Assembly (NCBI RefSeq): GCF_023264855.1
Contig: NZ_JAHFUW010000004.1
Location: 1 to 64,000, forward strand
Reading direction: 5' to 3'
DNA: 64,000 bases
From: Herbiconiux sp.
Lineage (GTDB): Bacteria > Actinomycetota > Actinomycetes > Actinomycetales > Microbacteriaceae
Shown here: positions 49,123-58,301 of the stretch, in pieces
How positions within the stretch are numbered: the first letter of the stretch is position 1
Layout of the letters: every line of letters begins with the position of its first letter
Made by a program: the position numbers and the translations under genes
Notes under the pieces: generated by a model
What the model was told of the DNA's origin: nothing
Database searches by the model: none
The model's input: the letters and a program-made list of their open reading frames with translations, nothing else

Positions 49123-49210
49123 GGTTCGGTTCGAAAAAGCTGCAATTCAGCCATAGTGAGGCCGTATACGGGGTCGCTCTGCGTTATTTGCAGCTTTTTC
49201 GAACCGAACC
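49123..49210. repeat. Perfect 23-bp inverted repeat around a 42-base centre
   Basis: Arms 49123-49145 and 49188-49210 are exact reverse complements (core TTCGAAAAAGCTGCAA). The element fills the convergent gap between dinB and treZ. It has no U-tract, its loop is too long for a normal terminator, and no target duplication is visible. Confidence 0.9.
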
Positions 49211-49228
49211 CCTCGGGAATGGACGGAG

Positions 49229-51034
49229 TCAGTCTGCGGGGCGAGTCACCAGCACCGAACGGGGTGCGGCCTCCGTGGGCGTCGCGCCGGCAGCCGGCGC
49301 GGGCTCGCCGCGGAGCGCCGCTCGCGACTCGAAGAGCACCTCGCCGAGGCGCGGGGCGATGCGCGCGAGGGGGCGCGGCTCGTCGGAGAGGTTCACCACC
49401 AGCACGAGGCCGGGGCGCTCCAGCGTGAGCCAGCGCTCGTCGTCGTCGAAGTCGACGCGCACGTCGGCGAGGCGCACCGAGTCGCCCGCGGGCAGGGTGG
49501 CCCGGATCGCGGCCAGGCTGCGGTACACCTCGAGCATGGCGGCGTGCTCCGGATGCGCGGCATCCGTGAGCTCCGACCAGTCCAGCTTCGAGTTCTCGAA
49601 CGTCGACGGCTCCTGCGGATCGGGCACCACATCCGGGTCCCAGCCCATCTTGGCGAATTCGCTGATGCGGCCCTTCGCGGTGGCCTCGCCGAGCTCCGGC
49701 TCCGGATGCGAGGTGAAGAACTGCCACGGGGTCGGCGCGGCCCACTCCTCGCCCATGAACAGCATCGGGGTGAACGGCCCGAGCAGGGTGAGGGCGGCCG
49801 CGATGGCCAGTGCTTCGGCATCGAGCGTGGCCGTGAGGCGGTCGCCCACGGCCCGGTTGCCGATCTGATCGTGGTTCTGCGAGGCCACCACGAGCCGCCA
49901 GGGAGCGGTCGCCGCCCGGTCGAGCTCGACGCCGTGCGTCTTCTCGCGGAAGCTCGAGTACGTGCCGTCGTGGAAGAACCCGCGCGTGAGCACCTTCGCC
50001 AGCGCCCCCACCGAGTCGAAGTCGGCGTAGTAGCCCGTGGTCTCCCCGGTGAGGTTGACGTGCACGGCGTGGTGGAAGTCGTCGCTCCACTGCCCGTCGA
50101 GCCCGTGACCGCCCTCGGCCCGTGCCGTGAACATCACCGGGTCGTTCAGATCCGATTCGGCGATCAGCTGGCGCCGGATGCCGCTGCGCTCCGAGAGCTC
50201 CTCCACCTCGGCGGCCAGCTCGGCCAGCAGGTGGGTGGGGGAGCCGTCGACCAGCGCGTGCACCGCATCCAGGCGCAGTCCGTCGACGTGGTACTCCTCG
50301 AGCCACATCAGGGCGTTGTCGAGGATGAACCGGCGCACCTCCTCGGAGCCCTCGTGGTCGAGGTTCACCGAGACGCCCCAGGTGTTGCTGTTCTTGTCGT
50401 TCAGGTACGGGCCGAACAGCGGCAGGTAGTTGCCGCTCGGGCCGAGGTGGTTGTAGACCACGTCCTGGATGACCGCGAGACCGGCCGCGTGGCAGGCGTC
50501 GACGAAGCGGCGGTAGGCATCCGGGCCCCCGTAGCCCTCGTGCACGGTGAACCACGCGACGCCGTCGTAGCCCCAGTTGTGGGTGCCGTTGAAGCCGTTC
50601 ACCGGCAGCAGCTCGACGTGGGTGACGCCGATCGAGCGCAGGTGGTCGAGGCGGCCGGCTGCGGCCTCCAGCGTGCCCTCGGGCGTGAACGTACCGAGGT
50701 GCAGCTCGTAGATCTCGGCGCGGTCCAGGGGCAGGCCGGCCCAGTCGCCGTCCTGCCAGGCGTACGAGGCGGGGTCGTCGGTCTGCGAGAGGCCGTGCAC
50801 GCCGTCGGGCTGGCGGCGCGAGCGCGGGTCGGGGTAGGGGCCGTCGCCGTCGAGCAGGAAACCGTAGTGCAGGCCCGGCGCCCAGGGCACGTCGGGGCCG
50901 GAGACCCACCAGCCGCCGTCGGTCGCGGTCAGCGGATGCGCGCGGTAGCCGGCGGGCTCGGCGCCGTCGGCGAGAACCAGCTCGACGGTGGCGGCGCGGG
51001 GTGCCCAGACGCGGAAGGCGGTCGGGTTCGTCAT
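49229..51034 (-). CDS. treZ: Malto-oligosyltrehalose trehalohydrolase
   Basis: A 601-residue GH13_10 enzyme cleaving trehalose from the end of the malto-oligosyltrehalose made by TreY. It has an N-terminal beta domain ([18 protein letters not shown]) and the barrel motifs [26 protein letters not shown] (nucleophile Asp), [10 protein letters not shown] (acid) and [14 protein letters not shown]. Length is typical. Its ATG overlaps the treY stop (ATGA), placing it last in the operon glgX-treY-treZ. Confidence 0.96.
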   Translation of the reverse strand: MTNPTAFRVWAPRAATVELVLADGAEPAGYRAHPLTATDGGWWVSGPDVPWAPGLHYGFLLDGDGPYPDPRSRRQPDGVHGLSQTDDPASYAWQDGDWAGLPLDRAEIYELHLGTFTPEGTLEAAAGRLDHLRSIGVTHVELLPVNGFNGTHNWGYDGVAWFTVHEGYGGPDAYRRFVDACHAAGLAVIQDVVYNHLGPSGNYLPLFGPYLNDKNSNTWGVSVNLDHEGSEEVRRFILDNALMWLEEYHVDGLRLDAVHALVDGSPTHLLAELAAEVEELSERSGIRRQLIAESDLNDPVMFTARAEGGHGLDGQWSDDFHHAVHVNLTGETTGYYADFDSVGALAKVLTRGFFHDGTYSSFREKTHGVELDRAATAPWRLVVASQNHDQIGNRAVGDRLTATLDAEALAIAAALTLLGPFTPMLFMGEEWAAPTPWQFFTSHPEPELGEATAKGRISEFAKMGWDPDVVPDPQEPSTFENSKLDWSELTDAAHPEHAAMLEVYRSLAAIRATLPAGDSVRLADVRVDFDDDERWLTLERPGLVLVVNLSDEPRPLARIAPRLGEVLFESRAALRGEPAPAAGATPTEAAPRSVLVTRPAD

Positions 51035-53412
51035 TCGTCGATCCTCTGCAGTAGGGCAACGGGGTAGCGTTCGAGCAGCAGGGCGAGCCGGATGCCGCCG
51101 TCGCCGTGCTCGGCACCGTAGAGACGCCCGGTGAGCGTGTCGACGTAGCCGTTGCGGGCGCTAGGGAGCTCGAGTGTGGTGTCGTCCCACCCGCCCCGGC
51201 GCTCGAGGCCGAGAGGCAGGCGGGTGGCGACGGTGATCGCCCCGCCCCGGTCGAAGGCCAGCACGTGGCCGGCGGCGCTGCCGCGCGCCTCGAGCGGCAC
51301 GTAGTCGGTGAACAGCTCGGGCCGGTCGCGGCGCAGCCGCAGGGCAGCCGACACCACGAGCAGCTTGGCCGCCCCGAGATCGTCGGGCTCGCCCGCCGAC
51401 CCGGCGAACTCCGGTGATTCGCCGGCGTCCTGCTGCTCGAGCAGGTCGGCGCGCACGCTGTAGTCGACCGGGCGCCGGTTGTCGGGGTCGACCAGCGAGT
51501 GGTCCCAGAGCTCGGTGCCCTGGTAGACATCCGGAACCCCGGTGGTGGTGAGCTGCACGAGCTTCTGCGACAGCGAGGTGCTGCGGCCGGCCCGCCGAAC
51601 CGCCTCCGCACGAGCCTGCAGGGCGGCTCCGGCGATCGGATCGACGTACACCGAGTCGACCGCGGCCTGCATCTGCGCCTCGAAGGTCTCGTTCACGGCG
51701 AGCCATCCCGTGGACGTGCCCGCCTCGCGCGACGCCTTCGTCGCGTAGTCCTGCGCGCGGGAACGGTCCAGCGGCCAGGTGCCGAGCAGCGCCTGCCAGA
51801 GCAGGTTCTCGAACGGGCCGTCGCCGAGCGGATGCGTCCGGCGCAGCTCGGCGAGGGTGGCGGCCCAGGCATCCGGATCCTCCGCCAGCGCGGTGATGCG
51901 CGCCCGGGTGTCTTCCGAGCGCTTGGTGTCGTGCGTGGAGAGCGTGGTCATGGCGCCGGGCAGCGTGTCGAGCCGGCGCCGCTGCAGGGCGTGGAACCGC
52001 TCGACGTCGACCGCGAACTCGTCGGGCTCGGCTCCCACCTCGTTCAGGCTCGTGAGGCGCGACCAGCGGTAGAACGCGGTGTCTTCGACGCCCTTGGCCA
52101 TCACCATGCCGGAGGTCTGCTGGAAGCGGGCGCCGGCAGCCCCGCCGGTGCGGGCGAGCACGGCGGCGACCTCCTCGAGAACCGGTCGCAGTTCCGGGCG
52201 GTGTTCGAGGGAGCGGGCGAGCGCCGTGTCGAGGTGCTCCTGCCCGGCGGGCAGGTACGAGCGGTACACCGGGAAGCAGGCCAGCAGTTCGGCGAGGGCA
52301 TCCCACACCGTCTCGGAGGCGGTCGGCGTCGGCGGACCGCCGTCGCGCTCGATGTCCCGGGCCAGCCGGCGAACCTCCGACTGCAGGATGCCGTCGGCCA
52401 CCGCCCGTTTGGTGTCGTGGATGAGCTCGGGGTAGCTGCCCGGCTCGGGGACGACGGGGGAGTCCTGCCGCAGCTCGGCCGCGAGCGCGTCGAGCGCGGC
52501 CTCGCCCGCAGCATCCACGAACACCCGGTCGATGCCGGCCAGAGCGTCGTAGCCCGTGGTTCCGGCCGTCGCCCAGTCGGTCTCCAGCGGCTCGTCGCCC
52601 TCGAGGATCTTCTCGACCAGCACGTAGGCGCCCCCGGTCAGCTCGGCGAGCCGGTCGAGGTACCCCTTAGGGTCGGCGAGTCCGTCGGGGTGGTCGACCC
52701 GAAGCCCGTCGACCAGTCCCTCGCGGAACCAGCGACCGATCTCGGCGTGCGACTCGTCGAACACCCGCGGCTCCTCCACCCGGATCGCCGCGAGGGTCGA
52801 CACCGCGAAGAAGCGGCGGTAGTTCAGCTCGCTGCCCTCGCGGCGCCAGTTCACCAGCTCGTAGTGCTGGCGGTCGTGCACCTCCTGAGCGGAGGCTCCG
52901 TCGTCGGCCGTGCCGGGAGCGATCGGATACGCGTTGTCGTAGTACCGCAGCACGGGCTCGGCCCCGCTGCGGTCGATCTCGAGAGCCTCCACCGAGTCGT
53001 CGCCGAGCACGGGAATGCGGATGCGGCCGCCGCCCGCGTCCCAGTCCACGTCGAAGGCTCCGGCCATGCGCGATTCCCGGCCGCCCGCAAGCAGCTCCCA
53101 CCACCACGGGTTCTGCGACGGGGTCGCCACGCCCACGTGGTTGGGCACGATGTCGACGAGCACGCCGAGCCCGGCCTCGTGCGCCGCCTCCGAGAGGGCG
53201 CGCAGCCCGTCGGGCCCGCCGCGCGACTCGTCCACCCGCGAGTGGTCGGTGACGTCGTAGCCGTGCTGCGACCCCTCCTCGGCCTGCAGGATCGGCGACA
53301 GGTACACCCAGTCCGCCCCGAGGCGGGCGAGGTAGGGAACCAGACGCGCCGCATCCCACAGGGTGAAGTCGGCGGTCAGCTGGAGGCGGTAGGTGGAGCG
53401 GGGAACGCGCAT
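51031..53412 (-). CDS. treY: Malto-oligosyltrehalose synthase
   Basis: A 793-residue GH13_26 enzyme that turns the reducing end of alpha-glucan chains into an alpha,alpha-1,1 trehalosyl end. Motifs are [54 protein letters not shown] and [18 protein letters not shown]. The start is ATG 53412. It lies between glgX copy 2 (14 bases upstream) and treZ (overlapping), a complete TreXYZ-type set that yields trehalose from glycogen. Confidence 0.96.
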   Translation of the reverse strand: MRVPRSTYRLQLTADFTLWDAARLVPYLARLGADWVYLSPILQAEEGSQHGYDVTDHSRVDESRGGPDGLRALSEAAHEAGLGVLVDIVPNHVGVATPSQNPWWWELLAGGRESRMAGAFDVDWDAGGGRIRIPVLGDDSVEALEIDRSGAEPVLRYYDNAYPIAPGTADDGASAQEVHDRQHYELVNWRREGSELNYRRFFAVSTLAAIRVEEPRVFDESHAEIGRWFREGLVDGLRVDHPDGLADPKGYLDRLAELTGGAYVLVEKILEGDEPLETDWATAGTTGYDALAGIDRVFVDAAGEAALDALAAELRQDSPVVPEPGSYPELIHDTKRAVADGILQSEVRRLARDIERDGGPPTPTASETVWDALAELLACFPVYRSYLPAGQEHLDTALARSLEHRPELRPVLEEVAAVLARTGGAAGARFQQTSGMVMAKGVEDTAFYRWSRLTSLNEVGAEPDEFAVDVERFHALQRRRLDTLPGAMTTLSTHDTKRSEDTRARITALAEDPDAWAATLAELRRTHPLGDGPFENLLWQALLGTWPLDRSRAQDYATKASREAGTSTGWLAVNETFEAQMQAAVDSVYVDPIAGAALQARAEAVRRAGRSTSLSQKLVQLTTTGVPDVYQGTELWDHSLVDPDNRRPVDYSVRADLLEQQDAGESPEFAGSAGEPDDLGAAKLLVVSAALRLRRDRPELFTDYVPLEARGSAAGHVLAFDRGGAITVATRLPLGLERRGGWDDTTLELPSARNGYVDTLTGRLYGAEHGDGGIRLALLLERYPVALLQRIDE

Positions 53413-53425
53413 CCGGAATCTCTTT

Positions 53426-55627
53426 CTAGCCGGCTGAGGGGATGGACGGCGTGATCTGACCAGCCGCGTCGGCCGCCGCGGTGAGCGAAGCCGCCACCGA
53501 GTGGTCGGGTTCGACCTCGAGCTCGCGGTGGACGCGCAGCACCACCATCGAGCGTGCCCCGACTGTGAGCTGCCCGCCAGCCTCGAACACCTGGGAATCC
53601 GCTGCTTCTCCCGCGGTGTCGATCACCACGTCCCAGCTCGGCGCGTACTCGGCCGAGGGGAGGGTGAACTCCTGGTCTTCGTCGTGGGCGTTGAAGTAGA
53701 GCAGGAAGTTCACGTCGCTGAGCGGATTGCCCCGCGGATCGCGCGCCCGGATGCCCTGGCCGTTGAGGAACACGCCGACCGATCGCGACAGCGACGAGTC
53801 CCATTCCTCGGGCTGCATCTCGGTGGCGTCTTCGTTCAGCCAAGCGATGTCGGGCAGCGGCTCGCCCTTGCCGCGCTTGACGGGGCGGCCGTCGAAGAAG
53901 CGGCTGCGCCGGAACGTCGGATGCTCCTTCCGCAGCCGGGTGACCGCGGCCGTGAACTCGATCAGCGGCTGGTCTTCGCTGTCCCAGTGCACCCAGGTGA
54001 GCGGCGAGTCCTGGGCGTAGGTGTTGTTGTTGCCGTTCTGCGTGCGGCCGAGCTCGTCGCCGTGCAGCAGCATGGGCACGCCCTGCGAGAGCAGCATGGT
54101 GGCGATGAAGTTGCGCTGCTGGCGGGCGCGCAGGGTGAGCACCTTCGGGTCGTCGGTGGGGCCCTCGACACCGCAGTTCCACGAGCGGTTGTGCGATTCG
54201 CCGTCGTTGTTGTCTTCACCGTTGGCGTCGTTGTGCTTCTCGTTGTAGCTCACCAGGTCGCGCAGGGTGAATCCGTCGTGCGCGGTGACGAAGTTGATGC
54301 TGGCCACCGGGCGGCGGCCGGAGTGCTCGTAGAGGTCGGCGCTGCCGGTGAAGCGGCTCGCGAACTCGCCGAGGGTGGAGGGCTCGCCGCGCCAGAAGTC
54401 GCGCACGGTGTCGCGGTACTTGCCGTTCCACTCCGTCCACTGCGGCGGGAAGTTGCCCACCTGGTAGCCGCCGGGGCCCACGTCCCACGGCTCGGCGATG
54501 AGCTTCACCTGCGACACCACGGGGTCTTGCTGCACGAGCTCGAAGAAGGTCGACAGCCGGTCGACGTCGTAGAACTCGCGCGCCAGGGCGCTGGCCAGGT
54601 CGAAGCGGAAGCCGTCGACGTGCATCTCGGTCACCCAGTAGCGCAGCGAATCCATGATGAGCTGCAGGGAGTGCGGATGCCGCACGTTGAGGGTGTTGCC
54701 GGTGCCCGTGTAGTCCATGTAGTACCGCTGATCGTCTTCCATCAGGCGGTAGTAGGCGGCGTTGTCGATGCCGCGGAAGCTCAGGGTGGGGCCGAGGTGG
54801 TTGCCCTCGGCGGTGTGGTTGTACACCACGTCGAGGATGACCTCGATGCCGGCCGCGTGCAGCGACTTCACCATGCCCTTGAACTCCTGCACCTGCTGAC
54901 CGCGGTCGCCGGTGGAGGAGTAGGTGTTCTGCGGGGCGAAGAAGCCGATGGTGTTGTAGCCCCAGTAGTTGCTGAGGCCCTTGTCGAGCAGCGTGCTGTC
55001 GTTCACGAACTGGTGCACGGGCATCAGCTCGATGGCGGTGATGCCGAGCTTCAGCAGGTGCTCGATGACGGCCGGATGCGCGACGCCCGCATACGTGCCG
55101 CGCTGCTCCTTCGGCACCTCGGGATGCAGCGCGGTGAGGCCCTTGACGTGCGCCTCGTAGATCACGCTCTGGCTGTAAGGGATGCGCAGCTTGCGGTCGC
55201 CCGCCCAGTCGAAGAACGGGTTGATCACCACGCCGTAGGTCATGTGCTTGGCGGAGTCCTGGTCGTTCTGGGAGTCCGGGTCGCCGAAGTTGTACGAGAA
55301 CAGCGACTGGTCCCAGTCGATGGCGCCGCTGGTCGCCTTGGCGTAGGGGTCGAGCAATAGCTTGTTGGGGTTCGCCCGATTGCCGTTCGACGGGTCGTAG
55401 TCGCCGTGCACGCGGTAGCCGTAGCGCTGGCCCGGCTGCACCTGCGGGAGGTACGCGTGCCAGACGAAGGCGTCCACCTCGGTCAGTTCCACCCGGGTCT
55501 CGGCGCCCTTGTCGCCGAACAAGCAGAGCTCCACCCGGTGTGCCGCCTCACTGAAGAGGGCGAAGTTGGTTCCGCTCCCGTCGTAGGTGGCGCCGAGCGG
55601 GTAGGCCGATCCTGGCCATGACTGCAT
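53426..55627 (-). CDS. glgX: Glycogen debranching enzyme GlgX/TreX, copy 2
   Basis: A 733-residue GH13_11 debranching enzyme. The N-terminal domain begins [20 protein letters not shown]. Barrel motifs are [14 protein letters not shown] (nucleophile), [14 protein letters not shown] (acid) and [17 protein letters not shown] 55627 is chosen because AGGAG lies seven bases upstream; longer openings lack a ribosome site. As the first gene of glgX-treY-treZ it is the TreX that feeds linear chains to TreY. It is longer than copy 1 by 45 residues and clearly diverged from it. Confidence 0.95.
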   Translation of the reverse strand: MQSWPGSAYPLGATYDGSGTNFALFSEAAHRVELCLFGDKGAETRVELTEVDAFVWHAYLPQVQPGQRYGYRVHGDYDPSNGNRANPNKLLLDPYAKATSGAIDWDQSLFSYNFGDPDSQNDQDSAKHMTYGVVINPFFDWAGDRKLRIPYSQSVIYEAHVKGLTALHPEVPKEQRGTYAGVAHPAVIEHLLKLGITAIELMPVHQFVNDSTLLDKGLSNYWGYNTIGFFAPQNTYSSTGDRGQQVQEFKGMVKSLHAAGIEVILDVVYNHTAEGNHLGPTLSFRGIDNAAYYRLMEDDQRYYMDYTGTGNTLNVRHPHSLQLIMDSLRYWVTEMHVDGFRFDLASALAREFYDVDRLSTFFELVQQDPVVSQVKLIAEPWDVGPGGYQVGNFPPQWTEWNGKYRDTVRDFWRGEPSTLGEFASRFTGSADLYEHSGRRPVASINFVTAHDGFTLRDLVSYNEKHNDANGEDNNDGESHNRSWNCGVEGPTDDPKVLTLRARQQRNFIATMLLSQGVPMLLHGDELGRTQNGNNNTYAQDSPLTWVHWDSEDQPLIEFTAAVTRLRKEHPTFRRSRFFDGRPVKRGKGEPLPDIAWLNEDATEMQPEEWDSSLSRSVGVFLNGQGIRARDPRGNPLSDVNFLLYFNAHDEDQEFTLPSAEYAPSWDVVIDTAGEAADSQVFEAGGQLTVGARSMVVLRVHRELEVEPDHSVAASLTAAADAAGQITPSIPSAG

Positions 55628-55727
55628 GTGATCTCCTGTCGATTCGGAGTTCACGCTACCGGGTTCCGACTGGGCGACCACCGGCGCACCCCTACCCCGG
55701 CGGTGGTGATCGCGGTAGCGTATGCCC

Positions 55728-56105
55728 ATGGCGAACCTCGTGGACACCCTGACCGACGCGACGAAATCCATCGGAGTCGGAGCGGCTTACGGCGCTCCGG
55801 TCGAGATCGACGGTGTCAGCATCGTTCCTGTCGCACTGGTGTGGGCCGGCTTCGGCGGCGGCAACGGCACCACCAACGGCAACGCCAACGTGCCCACCGA
55901 TGTCTCGCGCCCCCTGATGGGCGGCGAAGCCGGTGGCGAGGGCTTCGGCGGCGGCGGTCTCAGCGTGCCGATCGGCGCGTACGTCAAGACCGGCAGCACG
56001 GCCACCTTCCAGCCGAACCTCATCTCGCTGCTCGCGGTCTCCATCCCGGTCATCGTCACCGCCGGCTGGTCGCTCTCGCGCATCATCCGAGCGCTCAAGA
56101 AGTAG
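55728..56105 (+). CDS. GerW/YtfJ family protein
   Basis: A 125-residue small protein of the GerW (sporulation YtfJ) family, with VDTLTDATKSIGVGAAYGAPVE-like start, GVSIVPVALVWAGFGGG, a Gly-rich middle, and a C-terminal membrane helix (ISLLAVSIPVIVTAGWSLS) ending in a basic tail. In Bacillus, GerW affects spore germination; actinobacterial homologues are widespread in non-sporulating species, with unknown role. ATG 55728 and ATG 55722 are both in frame. It is divergent from glgX copy 2 and convergent with gene B. Confidence 0.85.
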   Translation: MANLVDTLTDATKSIGVGAAYGAPVEIDGVSIVPVALVWAGFGGGNGTTNGNANVPTDVSRPLMGGEAGGEGFGGGGLSVPIGAYVKTGSTATFQPNLISLLAVSIPVIVTAGWSLSRIIRALKK

Positions 56106-56165
56106 CCTGCCCGGGCCGACGGCGCCCCGCCCGGTCTGTCCCGCCCTAGTCACCCTCCAGCCCTC

Positions 56166-56224
56166 GCGACTTGCCACAACTTGTGGCAAGTGGGCGTGTT
56201 TCCGGGCGACTTCTGTCAAGTCGC
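56166..56224. repeat. Palindromic element, 3' copy of unit B
   Basis: ACTTGCCACAA (56169-56179) and TTGTGGCAAGT (56181-56191) form a perfect palindrome around one base. GCGACTTG (56166-56173) also pairs with CAAGTCGC (56217-56224). The element overlaps the stop codon of gene B (56216-56218). Positions 56167-56224 match 57285-57342 at 46 of 58 bases. Confidence 0.9.
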
Positions 56225-57154
56225 GGGTCGCTCGGGCCAGCCGAGCATGTGCATTCGGTCGCGGATGCGAGTGAGGGCGGGGAGGCCCGTGCCGGTGAGG
56301 GAGAGCTTGCCGAACCGCAGCACGTGCTCGCCTTCATCGCGGAGCGAGTCCAGCCGGATGACGTCCCGCGCGTACTGCTTGTCGTTCGTGCGGTGCTGCT
56401 CGCCGTCGTATTCGACGACCAGACGCAGACCGGGGTAGTACAGGTCCACCCACGCGATCCGCGCGCCTGCCGAATCGTGGATCGGTACATCCGTCAGGGG
56501 CTCGGGCAGCCCGTCGTCCACCATGAGCAGCCGCAGTCGGGTCTCTTGCGGCGAATCGACACCGGTGCGGACGCGGTCGAGTGCGAGTGTCGCGTTCCGC
56601 CGCCCTCGACCGCCGTAGCGAGCCGTCCGCCCGGCCAGTTCCTCGATGGTGGCGAAGGGTCTGGGGTCGCCTGGAACGGGAAAGTGCGGCGTGCGCACGA
56701 GGTAATCGCCCGCGGCCACGAGGTCGTAGTGATCGAGAGTCGTTGCGAGATGCAGCCAGGTGGAGACGGGATCCGCCACCGCGAGACCATGGCGCGACCG
56801 GATGCCCACGCGCTGGTCCTCGAACTGATGCCCGATGACTCCGTGCACCCGTGGTGCCCGCGACGGTGCGTGCGCCGCCACGTGAAGGGACTCAGCAGGA
56901 TGCCAGGGCGGAAGCGGGACACCCCAGATGCGCGCGGCGGTCGTATGACTGAAGAACTGGCCCGGGCGTTGCAGCGCCGCGTAGGCCCGGCACCGCGACT
57001 CGAGACCGACCGGAACCCGGGCTTCCACCCTCACGCCGCGGTGCGGCCGACGAAGATCCCTCTCGCGCATCCGGCGTTCGCTGAGACCGGCACGTCGGCC
57101 CTCCTCCAGGGTGAACGGTTCGCCCTGAAGAGAGGCTGGTATCTGGGTTCGCAC
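56216..57154 (-). CDS. Winged-helix (AbiEi-like) plus DUF559/VSR-like nuclease-domain protein, gene B
   Basis: A 312-residue paralogue of gene A. The N-terminal region has GLSERRMRERDLRRPHRGVR and GQFFSHTTAARIWGVPLP (gene A: GQFFSHVTAARLWRIPLP). The middle has LDHYDLVAAGDYLVR. The C-terminal DUF559 domain has ETRLRLLMVDDGLPEPLTD, WVDLYYPG and LVVEYDGEQHRTNDKQ, with the acidic residues expected of a VSR/PD-(D/E)xK nuclease. The start is GTG 57154; no strong ribosome site is seen. The stop lies inside the 3' palindrome. No partner toxin or antitoxin gene is adjacent. DNA cleavage is inferred only. Confidence 0.8.
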   Translation of the reverse strand: MRTQIPASLQGEPFTLEEGRRAGLSERRMRERDLRRPHRGVRVEARVPVGLESRCRAYAALQRPGQFFSHTTAARIWGVPLPPWHPAESLHVAAHAPSRAPRVHGVIGHQFEDQRVGIRSRHGLAVADPVSTWLHLATTLDHYDLVAAGDYLVRTPHFPVPGDPRPFATIEELAGRTARYGGRGRRNATLALDRVRTGVDSPQETRLRLLMVDDGLPEPLTDVPIHDSAGARIAWVDLYYPGLRLVVEYDGEQHRTNDKQYARDVIRLDSLRDEGEHVLRFGKLSLTGTGLPALTRIRDRMHMLGWPERPAT

Positions 57155-57256
57155 GCAGCAAGCATGACCTCATCCGCCCGCCGACGACCGTTCTCCACAG
57201 CAACTCCTCTCCTGAACGTTCTATCCCCAACCGCGCACGGAGCGAGAGTGTCGACG

Positions 57257-57342
57257 ACTTGGCAGAAGTCGCCGCAATCACGCCCGACTTGCCACAAGTT
57301 GTGGCAAGCCGCTCCGCTTTAGGGCGACTTCTGCCAAGTGGC
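57257..57342. repeat. Palindromic element, 5' copy of unit B
   Basis: Outer arms ACTTGGCAGAAGTCGCC (57257-57273) and its exact complement (57323-57339) enclose CTTGCCACAA-G-TTGTGGCAAG (57288-57308). Bases 57285-57342 are a direct copy (46 of 58) of the element at the gene B stop. It ends about 100 bases upstream of the gene B start. Confidence 0.9.
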
Positions 57343-57420
57343 GGGGACGCGAGGGGACCGGGAGGGGAGAGCGAGTGGGGCGGGGATGGGATTGAGGAGG
57401 GACGGGAGCTAGAGCAGAGC

Positions 57421-57440
57421 GGGGCGGGGCGGGGCGGGGG
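57421..57440 (+). promoter_or_regulatory. G-quadruplex motif in the spacer of the riboswitch promoter
   Basis: Four runs of at least four G, separated by single C, stand directly before TAGGAT (57441-57446), a good -10 box. A transcript would start near 57453, at the riboswitch. The G-runs occupy the spacer and -35 area. Confidence 0.6.
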
Positions 57441-57452
57441 TAGGATGGCGGC

Positions 57453-57542
57453 ACACGGGAGTCCGGTGAGCCGGGCTGAGAGGAAGGTTCTCAACCTTCG
57501 ACCGTCGAACCTGATCTGGATCATGCCAGCGCAGGGAGGCAT
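57453..57542 (+). ncRNA. TPP riboswitch (THI element)
   Basis: The conserved THI-box parts are present in order: the GGGAG-type 5' strand, CCGGGCTGAGAGG, then CCGTCGAACCTGATCTGGAT and ATGCCAGCGCAGGGAGG. The helix with AAGGTT/AACCTT is the variable P3 arm. It senses thiamine pyrophosphate and precedes ykoE by about 100 bases, so thiamine sufficiency should shut off the ECF transporter. Confidence 0.95.
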
Positions 57543-57610
57543 CTCTCGCCGCAGGTGGCGGATCCGTGAGCCGCAGCAACGGTTCACGAGTCCACCACGG
57601 CGGCAAACCC

Positions 57611-57638
57611 GTGCCCCTTCCACCGACTGAAAGGGCAC
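57611..57638 (+). promoter_or_regulatory. Probable riboswitch expression platform (ribosome-site sequestering hairpin)
   Basis: GTGCCCCTT (57611-57619) pairs with AAAGGGCAC (57630-57638) at eight of nine positions. This buries GAAAGGG (57629-57635), the ribosome-binding site eight bases before the GTG start at 57644. It suggests control at translation. Confidence 0.6.
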
Positions 57639-57643
57639 GATCA

Positions 57644-58288
57644 GTGCACGCCACCACCACCACCACCGTCCGTTCGACGAAACCTGCCTCAGGCGCCGGC
57701 CGCCGCGGAAGCTACCGCTGGCGGGTCGTCGACATCGTCGTCGCCAGCGTCATCGGGGTCGCCTCCGGCCTCATCTTCTGGGTCTGGGGCCTCACCTACA
57801 CGCCGCTCAGCACCGGCCTCGAGGCACTACTGCCCGGCGCGCAGGGCCTGACCGGCGGCGTCTGGCTCTTCGCCGGCGTGCTCGGCGGCCTGATCGTGCG
57901 AAAGCCGGGCGCCGCCCTCTTCACCGAGCTGGTCGCCGCGATCGTCTCGGCCCTGGTCGGCACCCAGTGGGGCGTTCTCACGCTCGTCTCCGGCCTCGTG
58001 CAGGGGCTCGGCGCCGAGATCGTCTTCGCGATCTTCCTCTACGCCAACTACCGCGTCTACGTGGCCGTGCTGGCGGGTGCGGGCGCGGGTCTCGCCATGG
58101 GCATCAACGACTCGATCTTCTGGTACGCGGGCAACAGCGCCGACTTCAAGACGATCTACATCATCTGCGGCACGATCGGCGGCGCCGTCATCGCCGGCCT
58201 GCTCTCCTGGATCGTCGTGCGAGCGCTGGCCCGCACCGGCGCGCTGAACCGCTTCGCCGCCGGACGCGAGGTCACGGCGAGGGTCTAG
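57644..58288 (+). CDS. ykoE: Thiamine-regulated ECF transporter substrate-binding subunit, YkoE family
   Basis: A 214-residue integral membrane S-component with about five hydrophobic segments: VVDIVVASVIGVASGLIFWVWG, PGAQGLTGGVWLFAGVLGG, FTELVAAIVSALVGTQWG, GLVQGLGAEIVFAIF and IYIICGTIGGAVIAGLLSWIV. These are the YkoE-family hallmarks. It captures hydroxymethylpyrimidine or thiamine for the ATPase and EcfT modules downstream. The GTG at 57644 is chosen because GAAAGGG precedes it; an upstream GTG at 57566 would lie between riboswitch and hairpin. Control by the TPP riboswitch supports the substrate class. Confidence 0.92.
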   Translation: MHATTTTTVRSTKPASGAGRRGSYRWRVVDIVVASVIGVASGLIFWVWGLTYTPLSTGLEALLPGAQGLTGGVWLFAGVLGGLIVRKPGAALFTELVAAIVSALVGTQWGVLTLVSGLVQGLGAEIVFAIFLYANYRVYVAVLAGAGAGLAMGINDSIFWYAGNSADFKTIYIICGTIGGAVIAGLLSWIVVRALARTGALNRFAAGREVTARV

Positions 58289-58301
58289 CAGGTCACCGAG
58301 A

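Larger units (their letters stand above)
57155..57643. other. Gene-free 489-base regulatory and repeat region
   Basis: From left to right this holds the upstream palindromes of unit B (57257-57342), a purine-rich stretch, a G-quadruplex motif (57421-57440), a likely -10 (57441-57446), the TPP riboswitch (57453-57542) and a hairpin covering the ribosome site of the next gene (57611-57638). No protein gene is seen. Confidence 0.85.

Noticed and set aside
49123-49210. Insertion-sequence or MITE call for the dinB-treZ palindrome
   Set aside because: Inverted arms are perfect, but there is no target-site duplication and no second copy in the window, so only a repeat is reported.
57566-57643. Longer ykoE starting at GTG 57566
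   Set aside because: The extra 26 residues are low-complexity and the start lies upstream of the hairpin; GTG 57644 has a ribosome site that the hairpin covers.
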